From Calidifontimicrobium sp035325925 (GTDB lineage: Bacteria; Pseudomonadota; Gammaproteobacteria; Burkholderiales; Burkholderiaceae_C), in assembly GCF_035325925.1 (NCBI RefSeq), contig NZ_DAOKZA010000022.1, forward strand, positions 1 to 56,403: a stretch of 56,403 nucleotides of DNA, in the 5' to 3' direction. Below are positions 47,330 through 55,857 of the stretch, piece after piece. The notes under the pieces are model-generated. The model searched no databases. It worked only from the letters and a program-made list of their open reading frames with translations, and was not told where the DNA came from. Positions within the stretch are counted from its first letter, which is position 1; every line of letters starts with the position of its first letter. The translations under genes were made by a program, and so were the position numbers.

Positions 47330-48598
47330 TCAGGGCCGCTGCCAGACCGCCGCGAAGAAGCCGTCGGTGCCGTGCCGGTGCGGCCACAGCCGAAGCCGCC
47401 CGGCGGGTGCCAGCGACGCGGCGTCGGCCACCCCGGCATGCTGGAGCACTGCCGCCGCGTCGAGCGGACGCCAGCGCGGGTGGTCGGCGCCGAACGCGTC
47501 GGCCACCGCTTCGTTCTCGGCCTCAAGCAGGCTGCAGGTGGCGTACACGAGGCGTCCGCCCGGCGCCAGCAGCCGCGCCGCCGCGTCGAGCACCGCGCGC
47601 TGCGTCGCGACCAGCGCCTCGACGGTGTGCGGCGTGTGGCGCCACTTCAGGTCGGGGTTGCGGCGCAGCGTGCCCAGCCCCGAGCAGGGGGCGTCGACAA
47701 GCACGCGGCCGACCTTGCCCTCCAGCCGTTGCACGCGCTCGTCGCGCTCGTGCGCGATGGTCATCGGGTAGACGTGGTCGATGCCGGCGCGCTGCAGCCG
47801 CGGCTGCAGCGCCGCCAGGCGCGAAGCCGAAACGTCGAACGCGTACAGCCGGCCGTTGCCGCGCATCATCGCGCCGAGCGCCAGCGTCTTGCCACCGGCG
47901 CCGGCGCAGAAGTCGACCACCGTCTCGCCGCGCCGTGCCCCGCTGAGCAGCGCCAGCAACTGGCTGCCCTCGTCCTGCACCTCGACTTCGCCGCGCTGCA
48001 GCGCCGCGACACCGCGCAACGACGGCTTGCCCTGCACGCGCAGTCCCCACGGCGAGTACGGCGTCGGCTCGGTCGTGATGCCGGCGTCGGCCAGCGCGGC
48101 GCGCGCGGCTTCGCGGCGCGCCTTCAGCACGTTGACGCGCAGGTCCAGCGGCGCCGGCGCCAGCAGCGCACGCGCCAGCGCCCAAAACTCGTCGTCGGCG
48201 AGTTGCGCGCGCAGCGCCGCGGCGAGCCAGTCGGGCAGGTGGTGGCGCAGCGTGTCGGGCAGCGTCTCGACGTCGCAGGCGCGCGCGGCATCGAGCCACG
48301 CGCGCTCGCCGGCGTCCAGGCTGCGCGCGAGCGCGTCGGTGTCGCCCGCCCAGGCCAGCGCGGCGATGCGGCGCTCGACGGCGCCAGGCGCGTCGCGCGC
48401 GAGGTGGCGCCAAAGCGGCAGGCGGCGCAGCGCGGCGAACACGGTGTCGGCGAGCAGTTGGCGCTCGCGTGGACCGAGCCCCGGTTGGCGCCGCACGTAG
48501 GCGGCGACGACGGCGTCGGCGGCGGCGTCGAAGCGCAGCACCTCGCGCAGCAGCGCCTGCGCGTGGTCGAGCAGCGAACGGGCGCGCGCGGCAGGCAT
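47330..48598 (-). CDS. rsmB: 16S rRNA cytosine-5 methyltransferase (RsmB/NOP family)
   Basis: A 422-residue enzyme that methylates C967 of 16S rRNA in its E. coli homologue. NusB-like N-terminal domain (about 1-145), PUA-like/ferredoxin-like middle, and a Rossmann methyltransferase with VVDFCAGAGGKTLAL (motif I) and the two catalytic cysteines in DAPCSGLGTLRRNPDLKW and YATCSLLEAENE. Start ATG 48598; the longer frame to 48709 overlaps purN. It lies 31 bp after purN on the same strand, the conserved Burkholderiales order. Confidence 0.93.
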   Translation of the reverse strand: MPAARARSLLDHAQALLREVLRFDAAADAVVAAYVRRQPGLGPRERQLLADTVFAALRRLPLWRHLARDAPGAVERRIAALAWAGDTDALARSLDAGERAWLDAARACDVETLPDTLRHHLPDWLAAALRAQLADDEFWALARALLAPAPLDLRVNVLKARREAARAALADAGITTEPTPYSPWGLRVQGKPSLRGVAALQRGEVEVQDEGSQLLALLSGARRGETVVDFCAGAGGKTLALGAMMRGNGRLYAFDVSASRLAALQPRLQRAGIDHVYPMTIAHERDERVQRLEGKVGRVLVDAPCSGLGTLRRNPDLKWRHTPHTVEALVATQRAVLDAAARLLAPGGRLVYATCSLLEAENEAVADAFGADHPRWRPLDAAAVLQHAGVADAASLAPAGRLRLWPHRHGTDGFFAAVWQRP

Positions 48599-48629
48599 CG
48601 TCGACCGCGACCGGGCCGGCGCGGTCCGA

Positions 48630-49271
48630 TCAGCCGGGCACGCCGGCGAAGCGCCACTGCGGCGCCCCGTCGGCGTGGCGCACGATGCCGCCGTCGATGC
48701 GCAGCGCACCCTCGACGAACCAGCGCACCGCCAGCGGGTAGATCACGTGCTCCTGCGCGAGCACGCGTGCCGCCAGCGTCGCCTCGGTGTCGTCGGCGAG
48801 CACCGGCACCGCGGCCTGGATCACGATCGGGCCGTGGTCGAGCTCGGCGGTGACGAAGTGCACCGTCGCACCGGCGAGCTTGCAGCCGGCATCGAGAGCG
48901 CGGCGGTGCGTGTGCAGCCCGGTGAACGCCGGCAACAGCGACGGGTGCACGTTGAGCATGCGCCCGGCGTGGCGTTGCACGAACGCGGCGTCGAGGATGC
49001 GCATGAAGCCGGCGAGCAGCAACAGATCGGGCGCACGCGCGTCGACGGTGGCCGCGAGTGCGGCGTCGAACTCGGCGCGCGAGGCGAAGCGGGCGCGGTC
49101 GACCACCTCGGTGGCGATGCCGTGCTCGCGCGCGAAACGAAGCCCGGCCGCGTCGTCGCGGTCGCTGATCACCGCCACGACCTGCGCCGGCCAGCGCTGC
49201 ACGCGGCCCGCGTCGACGATGGCCCGCAGGTTCGAACCCCGGCCGGAGATCAGGACCACGATGCGCGTCAC
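48630..49271 (-). CDS. purN: Phosphoribosylglycinamide formyltransferase 1
   Basis: A 213-residue enzyme of purine synthesis (GAR to FGAR using formyl-THF). N-terminal ISGRGSNLRAIVDA binds the phosphoribosyl group; catalytic Asn and His in MLNVHPSLLP and the Asp in TAELDHGPIVIQAA are in place. Start is GTG 49271 (MTRIVVLISGRG), giving the family's usual N-terminus; no ATG is available. Transcribed with rsmB, and divergent from trpS with a 63-bp gap. Confidence 0.96.
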   Translation of the reverse strand: MTRIVVLISGRGSNLRAIVDAGRVQRWPAQVVAVISDRDDAAGLRFAREHGIATEVVDRARFASRAEFDAALAATVDARAPDLLLLAGFMRILDAAFVQRHAGRMLNVHPSLLPAFTGLHTHRRALDAGCKLAGATVHFVTAELDHGPIVIQAAVPVLADDTEATLAARVLAQEHVIYPLAVRWFVEGALRIDGGIVRHADGAPQWRFAGVPG

Positions 49272-49321
49272 CGCGGCAGTGTAGCCAGCCGAGCGCCGGC
49301 GCCCGCGCGATGGCCGCCGCC

Positions 49322-49327
49322 TAGAAT
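49322..49327 (+). promoter_or_regulatory. -10 element of trpS
   Basis: TAGAAT is seven bases before the ATG of trpS, which predicts a transcript start at or very near the start codon, i.e. little or no leader. No clear -35 hexamer is seen at the right distance. A leaderless or promoter-elsewhere reading both remain possible. Confidence 0.35.
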
Positions 49328-49334
49328 CGCGCGC

Positions 49335-50543
49335 ATGAAAGCCCGCGTCCTCTCCGGCATGCGCCCCACCGGCGCGCTGCACCTCGGCCACTACCATGGC
49401 GCCCTGAAGAACTGGGTGCGCCTGCAGGACGAGTACGACTGCTACTACTTCGTCGCGGACTGGCACGCGCTGACCACGCACTACGAGGAGCGCGACGTGC
49501 TGGAGAAGCACGTCTACGAGATGGTGATCGACTGGATCGCGGCCGGGCTCGACCCCGAGCGCTGCACGATCTTCATCCAGAGCCGCCTGCCCGAGCACGC
49601 CGAGCTGTTCACCCTGCTCGCGATGGGCACGCCGCTGGGCTGGCTCGAGCGCGTGCCGACCTACAAGGACCAGATCGACAAGCTCAAGGACCGCGACCTC
49701 GCCACCTACGGCTTCCTCGGCTACCCGCTGCTGCAGGCCGCCGACATCCTGATCTACAAGGCCGCCTACGTGCCGGTCGGCGAGGACCAGGCGTCGCACG
49801 TCGAACTCACGCGCGAGGTGGCGCGCCGCTTCAACCACCTGTACGGCCGCGTGCCCGGCTTCGACGACAAGGTCGCCGCCGCGCTCGCGCGGCTGGGCAA
49901 GGACGACGCGCGCTACTTCGACAAGCAGCGCAAGGCCTACGGCGAGACCGGCAGCGCAGACGCGCTGGCCAAGGGCGAGGCCGTGGTGCGCAGGGCCGTC
50001 GGCGCCGTCGCCGGCTGGAGCGACGACGACACTGAGTTGCTGCTCGGTCACCTGCGCGGCAGCGGCAGGACCATCCTGCCCGAGCCGCACGCGCTGCACA
50101 CCGAGGTGCTGCGCCTGCCCGGCCTCGACGGCACGAAGATGAGCAAGAGCTACGGCAACGCGGTGCTGATGCGCGACGAGCCGGCGGTGGTCGAGAAGAA
50201 GATCCGCGGCATGACCACCGACCCGGCGCGCGTGCGCCGCACCGACCCGGGCAACCCCGAGCGCTGCCCGGTGTGGCAGTTCCACAAGCTCTACAGCGAC
50301 GAGGCGACGCGCAACTGGGTCGTCGAGGGCTGCACCAGCGCCGGCATCGGCTGCCTCGAGTGCAAGCAGCCGGTGATCGACGCGATCGTCAGGGAGCAGC
50401 AGCCATGGCGCGAACGCGCCGCGCCCTACCTCGCCAACCCGAAGCAGGTGCACTGGGTCGTCGAAGTCGGCACCGAGCGGGCGCGCACCGTCGCCAGACG
50501 CACGATGAAGGACGTGCGCGAGGCAATGGGGCTGAACTACTGA
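49335..50543 (+). CDS. trpS: Tryptophanyl-tRNA synthetase
   Basis: A 402-residue class I synthetase. HIGH-type motif in GALHLGHYHGAL and KMSKS in GTKMSKSYGN. It is the longer proteobacterial form with an inserted segment (about 180-240) between the two halves (FNHLYGRVPGFDDKVAAALA, KGEAVVRRAVGAVAGWSDDD). Start ATG 49335. A GC hairpin follows the stop. Confidence 0.97.
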   Translation: MKARVLSGMRPTGALHLGHYHGALKNWVRLQDEYDCYYFVADWHALTTHYEERDVLEKHVYEMVIDWIAAGLDPERCTIFIQSRLPEHAELFTLLAMGTPLGWLERVPTYKDQIDKLKDRDLATYGFLGYPLLQAADILIYKAAYVPVGEDQASHVELTREVARRFNHLYGRVPGFDDKVAAALARLGKDDARYFDKQRKAYGETGSADALAKGEAVVRRAVGAVAGWSDDDTELLLGHLRGSGRTILPEPHALHTEVLRLPGLDGTKMSKSYGNAVLMRDEPAVVEKKIRGMTTDPARVRRTDPGNPERCPVWQFHKLYSDEATRNWVVEGCTSAGIGCLECKQPVIDAIVREQQPWRERAAPYLANPKQVHWVVEVGTERARTVARRTMKDVREAMGLNY

Positions 50544-50556
50544 ACTGCTGAAGCGC

Positions 50557-50576
50557 GCGTCGGGCGACCCCGACGC
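50557..50576 (+). terminator. Hairpin after trpS
   Basis: GCGTCGGG / CCCGACGC, an 8-bp perfect stem with a 4-base loop, lies 13 bp past the trpS stop. No T tract follows, so its strength as terminator is doubtful. Confidence 0.4.
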
Positions 50577-50733
50577 ACTCGGCGGCCACCGCACGCCGAG
50601 CTTGGCGATGAGGATCGGGCGGCGTTGGCCGTTCGAGCGAGGCGGCTTCCTGCAAGACGCCTGGCCGCGACGTCGCCCCGACGCGCCTGACGCACACTCG
50701 GGGTTCCGACCCGTCCGACGCATCGACCCGCCC

Positions 50734-53166
50734 ATGCCCACCCGCGCGCTGCCCGCCCAGGAACTCGTCCGCCGCTGCGACCCGGCGTTCCTCGACGCCG
50801 CCGAGCCGGCCGCGCCCGATGACGCGCAGCGCATCGTCGGCCAGGAACGCGCGCGCGCCGCGGTCGAGTTCGGCATCGCGACGCGGCACGACGGCTTCCA
50901 CCTGTTCGTGATGGGCCCGCCCGGATCGGGGCGGCGCAGCCTGGCGCGGCGCGTGATCGCCGGCGTCGCGGCGAACGACGCGCGCCGGCGCAGCGACTGG
51001 GTTTACGTCAACAACTTCGAGCGCGCGCACCAGCCGATCGCGCTCGAACTTCCCGCGGCCCAGGGCACACAACTGTGCGCCGACATGAAGGCGCTGGTGG
51101 CCGACCTGCGCACGCTGATCGCCGCGGTGTTCGAGTCCGAGGAGTACGCGACGCAGGTCGAGCGCATCAACCACGAGTTCAAGGACCGTGCCGAGCAGGC
51201 GCTGCGCGAGGTCGCGCAGGAGGCGCAGCGGCGCGACCTGGCGATGATCCGCACGCCGGTCGGGTTCACGTTCGCACCGCAGAAGGACGGCGAGGTGATG
51301 TCGCCCGAGGTCTTCGAGGCGCTGCCCGAGGACCGCCGCGCCGAGCTGCAGAAGGCGGTCAGCGAGCTGCAGGACCAGCTGCTGCGCATGCTGCGCGCGC
51401 ACATGCGCATGCGCAAGGAACACGCCGACCGCGTGCGCGCGCTCGACCGCTCGATGACCTTGCTGGCCGTCGAGCACGCCGTCGACGACATCAAGGCCCG
51501 CTACGCCGCCCTGCCGCGCGTATGCGCCTACCTCGACGCGGTGCGCGCCGACGTGATCGACAACGCGAACGACTTCCGCACCCGCGACGACGACGAAGGC
51601 AGCGGCACACGCCCCGAGCGCCAGGCCGAACTCGCGCGCTACGAGGTGAACCTGGTGCTCGACGCCGGCGCCAGCGACGGGGCCCCGATCGTCGAGGCCG
51701 ACCTGCCGTCGTACCAGCACCTGGTCGGCCGGGTCGACCACATCGCGCGCTTCGGCGCACTGCTCACCGACTTCCGCATGATCAAGGGCGGGCTGCTGCA
51801 CCGTGCCAACGGCGGCTACCTGCTGATCGACGCGGTGAAGCTGCTGCAGCAGCCGTTCGCCTGGGCCGCGCTCAAGCGCGCTTTGCTGCGCCGCGAGATC
51901 CGGCTCGAGTCGCTGGCCGAGATGTTCAGCGTGGTCTCGACGGTTCAGCTCGAGCCCGAGCCGATCCCGCTGCAGGTGAAGGTGGTGCTGGTCGGCGAGC
52001 GCTGGGTGTGCCAGCTGCTGCAGGCCGTCGACCCCGAGTTCGACGAGCTGTTCCGCGTGCTCGCCGACCTCGGCGACGACATGCCGCGCGGCGCCGACAC
52101 CGAGCGCGCGCTGGCGCGCATGCTCGCGGTGCACCTGCAGTCGCGGCAGCTGCTCGAGCCCAGCGGCGCCGCTCTGGCGCGGCTGATCGACCACGGCGTG
52201 CGGCTGGCCGGTGACGCGACGCGCATCACGGCGCAGGTGCGCCGGCTGCTCGACGTGCTGCTCGAGGCCGAGCACGGCGCGCGCGCACGCGGCGAGGCGC
52301 GCATCGAGGCGCAGGACGTCGCCGCGGCGATCGCCGCGCGGCGCGAGCGGGTGGCGCGCGTGCACGAGCGCGTGCACGACGCGGTGCAGCGCGACATCCT
52401 GATGATCGCCACCACCGGCGAGCGTGTCGGCCAGGTCAACGGCCTGTCGGTGTACGAGATCGGCAACGAGAGCTTCGGCCGCGTCACGCGCATCAGCGCC
52501 ACCTCGAGGCTCGGCGACGGGCAGGTGATCGACGTGCAGCGCGAGACCCAGCTCGGCGGCCCGCTGCACGCCAAGGGGGTGATGATCCTGTCGTCGTTCC
52601 TCGCGGCGCGCTACTCGCGGTTGCAGCCGTACGCGATCGCCGCCAGCCTGGTGTTCGAGCAGACCTACGGCCTGGTCGAGGGCGACAGCGCGTCGCTCGG
52701 CGAACTCGTCGCCCTGCTGTCGTCGATCGCCGACGTGCCGGTGCGCCAGTGCTGGGCGGTCACCGGATCGGTCAACCAGTTTGGCGACGTGCAGGCGATC
52801 GGCGGCGTCAACGAGAAGGTCGAGGGCTTCTTCGACGTGTGCGCCGCGCGCGGGCTCGACGGCACGCAAGGCGTGCTGATCCCCGAGGCCAACGTGTCGC
52901 ACCTGATGCTGCGCGACGACGTCGTCGACGCGGTGGCCGCCGGGCGCTTCGCGGTGCACGCGGTGCGCAGCGTCGACGACGCGCTCGAACGCATGACCGG
53001 GCTGCCAGCCGGCGACCCCGGCCTGGCGCAGGCCGACACGGTCAACGGGCGCATCGCGCTGCGGCTGCGCGAGTACGCGCGGCTGCGCCGCGGCGAGCCC
53101 CGCGTGACGCGCCGCCGCGCGCCGGGGATGCTGCGTCGCGTCGTCGACGACGGAGGCCGCACGTGA
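50734..53166 (+). CDS. Lon-like AAA protease (LonB-like, P-loop Arg variant)
   Basis: An 810-residue Lon-family protease from ATG 50734 (MPTRALPAQELVRRC). AAA-like head with a P-loop variant GPPGSGRRS (61-69), in which the usual Lys is Arg; a long coiled insert (about 115-290); the ATPase lid part (GGYLLIDAVKLLQQPFAWAA); and a C-terminal Lon protease domain. The Ser-Lys dyad is S652 (EGDSASLGE) and K695 (GGVNEKVEGF), 43 residues apart, exactly the E. coli Lon spacing. Unlike classical Lon it has no N-terminal substrate domain. It probably degrades specific proteins; whether it uses ATP is uncertain. The next gene overlaps its stop by GTGA. Confidence 0.92.
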   Translation: MPTRALPAQELVRRCDPAFLDAAEPAAPDDAQRIVGQERARAAVEFGIATRHDGFHLFVMGPPGSGRRSLARRVIAGVAANDARRRSDWVYVNNFERAHQPIALELPAAQGTQLCADMKALVADLRTLIAAVFESEEYATQVERINHEFKDRAEQALREVAQEAQRRDLAMIRTPVGFTFAPQKDGEVMSPEVFEALPEDRRAELQKAVSELQDQLLRMLRAHMRMRKEHADRVRALDRSMTLLAVEHAVDDIKARYAALPRVCAYLDAVRADVIDNANDFRTRDDDEGSGTRPERQAELARYEVNLVLDAGASDGAPIVEADLPSYQHLVGRVDHIARFGALLTDFRMIKGGLLHRANGGYLLIDAVKLLQQPFAWAALKRALLRREIRLESLAEMFSVVSTVQLEPEPIPLQVKVVLVGERWVCQLLQAVDPEFDELFRVLADLGDDMPRGADTERALARMLAVHLQSRQLLEPSGAALARLIDHGVRLAGDATRITAQVRRLLDVLLEAEHGARARGEARIEAQDVAAAIAARRERVARVHERVHDAVQRDILMIATTGERVGQVNGLSVYEIGNESFGRVTRISATSRLGDGQVIDVQRETQLGGPLHAKGVMILSSFLAARYSRLQPYAIAASLVFEQTYGLVEGDSASLGELVALLSSIADVPVRQCWAVTGSVNQFGDVQAIGGVNEKVEGFFDVCAARGLDGTQGVLIPEANVSHLMLRDDVVDAVAAGRFAVHAVRSVDDALERMTGLPAGDPGLAQADTVNGRIALRLREYARLRRGEPRVTRRRAPGMLRRVVDDGGRT

Positions 53167-53816
53167 GCGCCGAGGCCCGCCCGCAGTTGCTCACGCTGCT
53201 CGACGACGCCGCGCTCGCAAGGCACGTGATCGAGGTGTCGACGGCGCTCGCGCAGGTGCTGCGGCGCCCGCTGGAGGTGGTCTACGTCGAGAGCGTGCCG
53301 GCGCTGATCGCCGCTTCGCTGCCGTTCACGCAGGTGCTCGCCGAAGGCGGCGCACAGTGGCACCGGCTCGAGCCGGTCGACGTCGAGCTCGGCTACCGCG
53401 CGCAGGCCGAGCGGCTGCGCGCGCTGACCGAGCGCATCACGCTGCGCCACGCCGTGCACTGGTCGATGCGCGTGGTTCGCGGCGCGCTGCCGCGCGCCGC
53501 ATTCGAACTGCATGCGCAGTCCGACCTGGTGCTCGTCGGCACGGCGTCGCCGGCGCTGGCGCCACCGCGCCGTGCCACCGCGCGACCGGTGATCGTCGCG
53601 GTCACGGACGACAGCGAAGCCGGCCGGCGCAGCAAGCAGGTCGGTCGCGAGGCCGCGCAGGCGCTGGGCGGCACGCTGGTCGTGCGCCACGCCGCATCCG
53701 GCCGCACGAGCGACACCGTCACGGCAGCGCGCTGCGACTTGCTCGTGCTGCCGCGGGCGCTGGCCACCCCAGCGATGCTGGCCACCTTGCCGCAGCCGGC
53801 GTTGCTGGTGGGATGA
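53163..53816 (+). CDS. Universal-stress-protein-like hypothetical
   Basis: A 217-residue protein starting at GTG 53163 in the GTGA overlap with the protease gene, so translation is coupled. The pattern PQLLTLLDDAALARHVIEVS, then PLEVVYVESVPALIAA, and later SDLVLVGTASPALAPP and ARPVIVAVTDDSEAGRRSKQ, suggests one and a half USP-like alpha/beta units without the ATP-binding GxxGxxxxGS/T motif. Function unknown; stress or proteolysis link is only by context. Last core gene before the island edge. Confidence 0.75.
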   Translation: MSAEARPQLLTLLDDAALARHVIEVSTALAQVLRRPLEVVYVESVPALIAASLPFTQVLAEGGAQWHRLEPVDVELGYRAQAERLRALTERITLRHAVHWSMRVVRGALPRAAFELHAQSDLVLVGTASPALAPPRRATARPVIVAVTDDSEAGRRSKQVGREAAQALGGTLVVRHAASGRTSDTVTAARCDLLVLPRALATPAMLATLPQPALLVG

Positions 53817-53871
53817 AGGTCGCGCCGGTGCGCCCATCGCGGCGCGGCGCCAACGAGCCAACGAGCCAACT

Positions 53872-53899
53872 AAATCAGGGCCCCGCGGGGCCCTGATTT
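53872..53899. terminator. Perfect 28-bp palindrome, bidirectional terminator
   Basis: The 13-bp arms AAATCAGGGCCCC and GGGGCCCTGATTT surround a GC centre, so the whole 28 bp is its own reverse complement. The arms end in TTT on both strands. It ends the protease-USP transcript and, from the other side, would have ended transcription of a tRNA-His gene whose 3' end begins 12 bp further on. Confidence 0.8.
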
Positions 53900-53911
53900 C
53901 GATCCTTCACT

Positions 53912-53929
53912 TGGGGTGGCTGATGGGAT
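53912..53929 (-). other. 18-nt tRNA-His 3'-end copy (candidate att site, island boundary)
   Basis: On the minus strand this reads ATCCCATCAGCCACCCCA, the 3' end of a bacterial tRNA-His: acceptor CAGCCAC, the discriminator C special to tRNA-His, and CCA. Only this piece is present; the D-arm, anticodon and T-loop sequence do not follow (53930 on reads ACAAAACGG). Integrases that target tRNA genes leave exactly such a displaced 3' fragment at one end of an island, with the intact tRNA at the other. The intact gene would then lie past the right end of the window. Confidence 0.7.
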
Positions 53930-54085
53930 ACAAAACGGCGACCTAAGCTGTTGATCTCATTGGGAAAAGCGCCGAGGAAAACTGACTTGTTCCCCCGTCT
54001 GTTCCCCTTGTCCGCATGGGACGTCTTGAGACCATCAGCAACGACATTCTGGCGGTCCTGCCCGTCGCCCGCAACGTCGCGATGC
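53930..54085. other. Gene-free island edge
   Basis: 156 bp of noticeably less GC-extreme sequence between the tRNA-His fragment and the AbiEii stop. I see no convincing ORF, hairpin or integrase remnant in it. Confidence 0.5.
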
Positions 54086-54745
54086 TTATCCGTCCTTCAA
54101 CGCGGAAAGGTAGGCGGTGGCAACCTCTGCGCAGTGCTCCATGCTCGGCTGATACCCGGTCGCAGCGATCGCCTCGAAGGTCGCCACAAACCCGGCCCCG
54201 GGTTGCCAGATCTGCTCCAGGAACCTGTCCCGGTGCCGCACAAGGAAAGGCGCGGCTGCCGCCAGCGCATCCGGCTCCCGCTCGACCACCATGGCGAGGT
54301 CGAACAGATCGCGCGCCGTCGCACGGTCCCCGCGGTGGTACATCTTCTTGGCGATCACCTCCGCAGCCGTCTCGACGCGCACCGGCCGCCCCTGGATCTC
54401 CCACCGCTCCCAGGCCGCGTCGGTGAGGTTCGGTGCGGCCACGAAGTCGATCTCGCCTTCCTCGAACTGCAGCTTGACGAACGAGCCCGGCATCTCCGTG
54501 TACTCCTCGGTCAGCGATGCCGCCGTGTCGCTGAGTCGGGGCGTCACGTAGCCGAGGTACTGCGGATCCGGCACGAAGATGTCGATGTCCTTGCTGAGGC
54601 GGTGTCCGTACCTGAACATCAGGACGGTCCCGCCTCCGAAGGTCCAGAACGGGTCCGCAAGCCCCCCATGGCGCTGGATGTCGTCGACCAGCTGCAGCGC
54701 TCGCGGGAACAGCACTTCCCAGGGGCCAGACGGCAGCGACCTCAT
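54086..54745 (-). CDS. AbiEii/AbiGii-type nucleotidyltransferase toxin
   Basis: A 219-residue protein of the AbiEii (DUF1814) family, nucleotidyltransferase-fold toxins of abortive-infection systems; characterised members transfer nucleotides to tRNA or GTP targets. Active-site region FGGGTVLMFRYGHRLSKDID with the D-x-D of DIDIF near residues 53-55, and the conserved KMYHRGDRATARDLFDLAMV. Starts at ATG 54745, 10 bp after the XRE-type gene, as the last gene of the operon. The usual partner AbiEi is a winged-helix protein; here an XRE protein takes its place. Confidence 0.88.
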   Translation of the reverse strand: MRSLPSGPWEVLFPRALQLVDDIQRHGGLADPFWTFGGGTVLMFRYGHRLSKDIDIFVPDPQYLGYVTPRLSDTAASLTEEYTEMPGSFVKLQFEEGEIDFVAAPNLTDAAWERWEIQGRPVRVETAAEVIAKKMYHRGDRATARDLFDLAMVVEREPDALAAAAPFLVRHRDRFLEQIWQPGAGFVATFEAIAATGYQPSMEHCAEVATAYLSALKDG

Positions 54746-54755
54746 TGCACGCTCA

Positions 54756-55283
54756 TCACGCCCAGAGGCCCTGCCGGTGCACGGCCAGTGACCTGGCGAG
54801 CTTCGCGACGTTGCGCCACACAGCCTTGGGGGCCACGCCCTCGTTCGCGGCGGCTTCCTCCACGGCCATCACCACCAAGGGCACCGGCGCCTCGTCCAGC
54901 AGGTGCGTCAGGTGGGCCGCGTAGCCCTTCGGTACGCTGCCGCTGACCAGCGCGTGACCGAGCGTGTCGGGCGGCACCTCCTGGACGTAGCTCACGCTGG
55001 CGTTCTTCGCCGCCATCCACAGTCCCCGCTTCCGGGCGCGCGCTGCCTGGCTGGGCGGATCGAGGTCCAGCCCCAGCACGGCCAGCACCTGGGCGACCCG
55101 GTTGAATCCCAGATCGCTCAGCGCGCCCGCTTCCAGGCCGACCAGCGTCTGCCGCGAAAGCCCGCTCAGCTGCGCGAGCCGGGACTGCGTCAGTCCCAGC
55201 GCCTCGCGCCGCTCGCGGATGATGGTGCCCAGGTTGGAGAGGTCCACAGCTTGGCCTGAAGCCTTGTCAAATATTTTGGACAT
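54756..55283 (-). CDS. XRE-type antitoxin-like regulator
   Basis: A 175-residue protein from ATG 55283, with GGAGG seven bases upstream and one base after the stop of the preceding nuclease-like gene. N-terminal XRE helix-turn-helix (about 20-72: LGTIIRERREALGLTQSRLA, LSGLSRQTLVGLEAG). The C-terminal 100 residues (AKNASVSYVQEVPPDTLGHA, HLLDEAPVPLVVMAVEEAAA) are probably the toxin-contact part. Such XRE-AbiEii pairs act as toxin-antitoxin modules; the regulator probably also represses the operon. Confidence 0.87.
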   Translation of the reverse strand: MSKIFDKASGQAVDLSNLGTIIRERREALGLTQSRLAQLSGLSRQTLVGLEAGALSDLGFNRVAQVLAVLGLDLDPPSQAARARKRGLWMAAKNASVSYVQEVPPDTLGHALVSGSVPKGYAAHLTHLLDEAPVPLVVMAVEEAAANEGVAPKAVWRNVAKLARSLAVHRQGLWA

Positions 55284-55284
55284 T

Positions 55285-55857
55285 CTAGCGCCTCCGGACC
55301 GCACCCGCCAGGCGCTCGCCAGCGGCGCCGCAGGCCGCTCGCTGCCCACAGCCGTGACAAACGTGCTCGCTGTCGGGCCACTGCGGGAGCTCGATTCCAT
55401 CGATCAGTCGACGGCGCCTCGCTGCAACGGCTTCGATTTGCTCCCGCGACATCAAGCGGACCACTCGTGCGGCCGGCGGCGCTGAGTGCCGGCCAGGGAA
55501 GAGGACGAACGCCTCGTCAGACACTCGAACACGGAGTTCGTCCTCAACGGCCACCCGCTGCGCCGAGAGCTGGATGACATCCGGCGTTCTCACCGCTGGG
55601 GCCGACCGCGTCTTCAGTTCGACCAGCACGACCACACCGGTCGGCAGCCGATAGGCCCTGTCCACCCTCGCCACGATGGGCCAGCGGCTCTTCGACCTGA
55701 ACTGCGCCTCCACGCAGATCAATTCGGCGTCCCGCAGAGCGGCCGGTCGGTCCCTCCACTCTGCAACGCGTGCGCGGTGACGCCGGAACAGGTGCCACGC
55801 GACTGCCAAGGCGACAGCCAGGAGCAGCACCCACGGCCACATCGGCTCGAACCTCAT
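55285..55857 (-). CDS. Membrane-anchored Cas4/RecB-like nuclease half (catalytic and Fe-S part)
   Basis: A 190-residue protein starting at ATG 55857 within an ATGA overlap with the gene upstream. Residues 7-24 (WPWVLLLAVALAVAWHLF) are one membrane anchor followed by Arg/His. The PD-(D/E)XK core follows: D66 in ARVDRAY, E80-x-K82 in VLVELKTR, and Q96/Q100 in IQLSAQR. The C-terminus carries C167-x2-C170-x5-C176 (CHGCGQRAAC), exactly the spacing of the three C-terminal Fe-S cysteines of Cas4. Missing are the first Fe-S cysteine and the N-terminal catalytic His, which the upstream protein supplies. A soluble standalone role is unlikely. ATG 55914 is an alternative start but overlaps more of the upstream gene. 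Confidence 0.72.
   Translation of the reverse strand: MRFEPMWPWVLLLAVALAVAWHLFRRHRARVAEWRDRPAALRDAELICVEAQFRSKSRWPIVARVDRAYRLPTGVVVLVELKTRSAPAVRTPDVIQLSAQRVAVEDELRVRVSDEAFVLFPGRHSAPPAARVVRLMSREQIEAVAARRRRLIDGIELPQWPDSEHVCHGCGQRAACGAAGERLAGAVRRR

Noticed and set aside
53912..53990. An intact tRNA-His gene
   Set aside because: Only the last 18 nt match; no anticodon, D or T arm can be formed from the following sequence.
54016..54426. A plus-strand frame at the island edge beginning MGRLETISNDIL
   Set aside because: Its first 25 residues look plausible but most of it lies antisense to the AbiEii gene and turns into Arg/Pro/Ser-rich sequence. No integrase motif is present.
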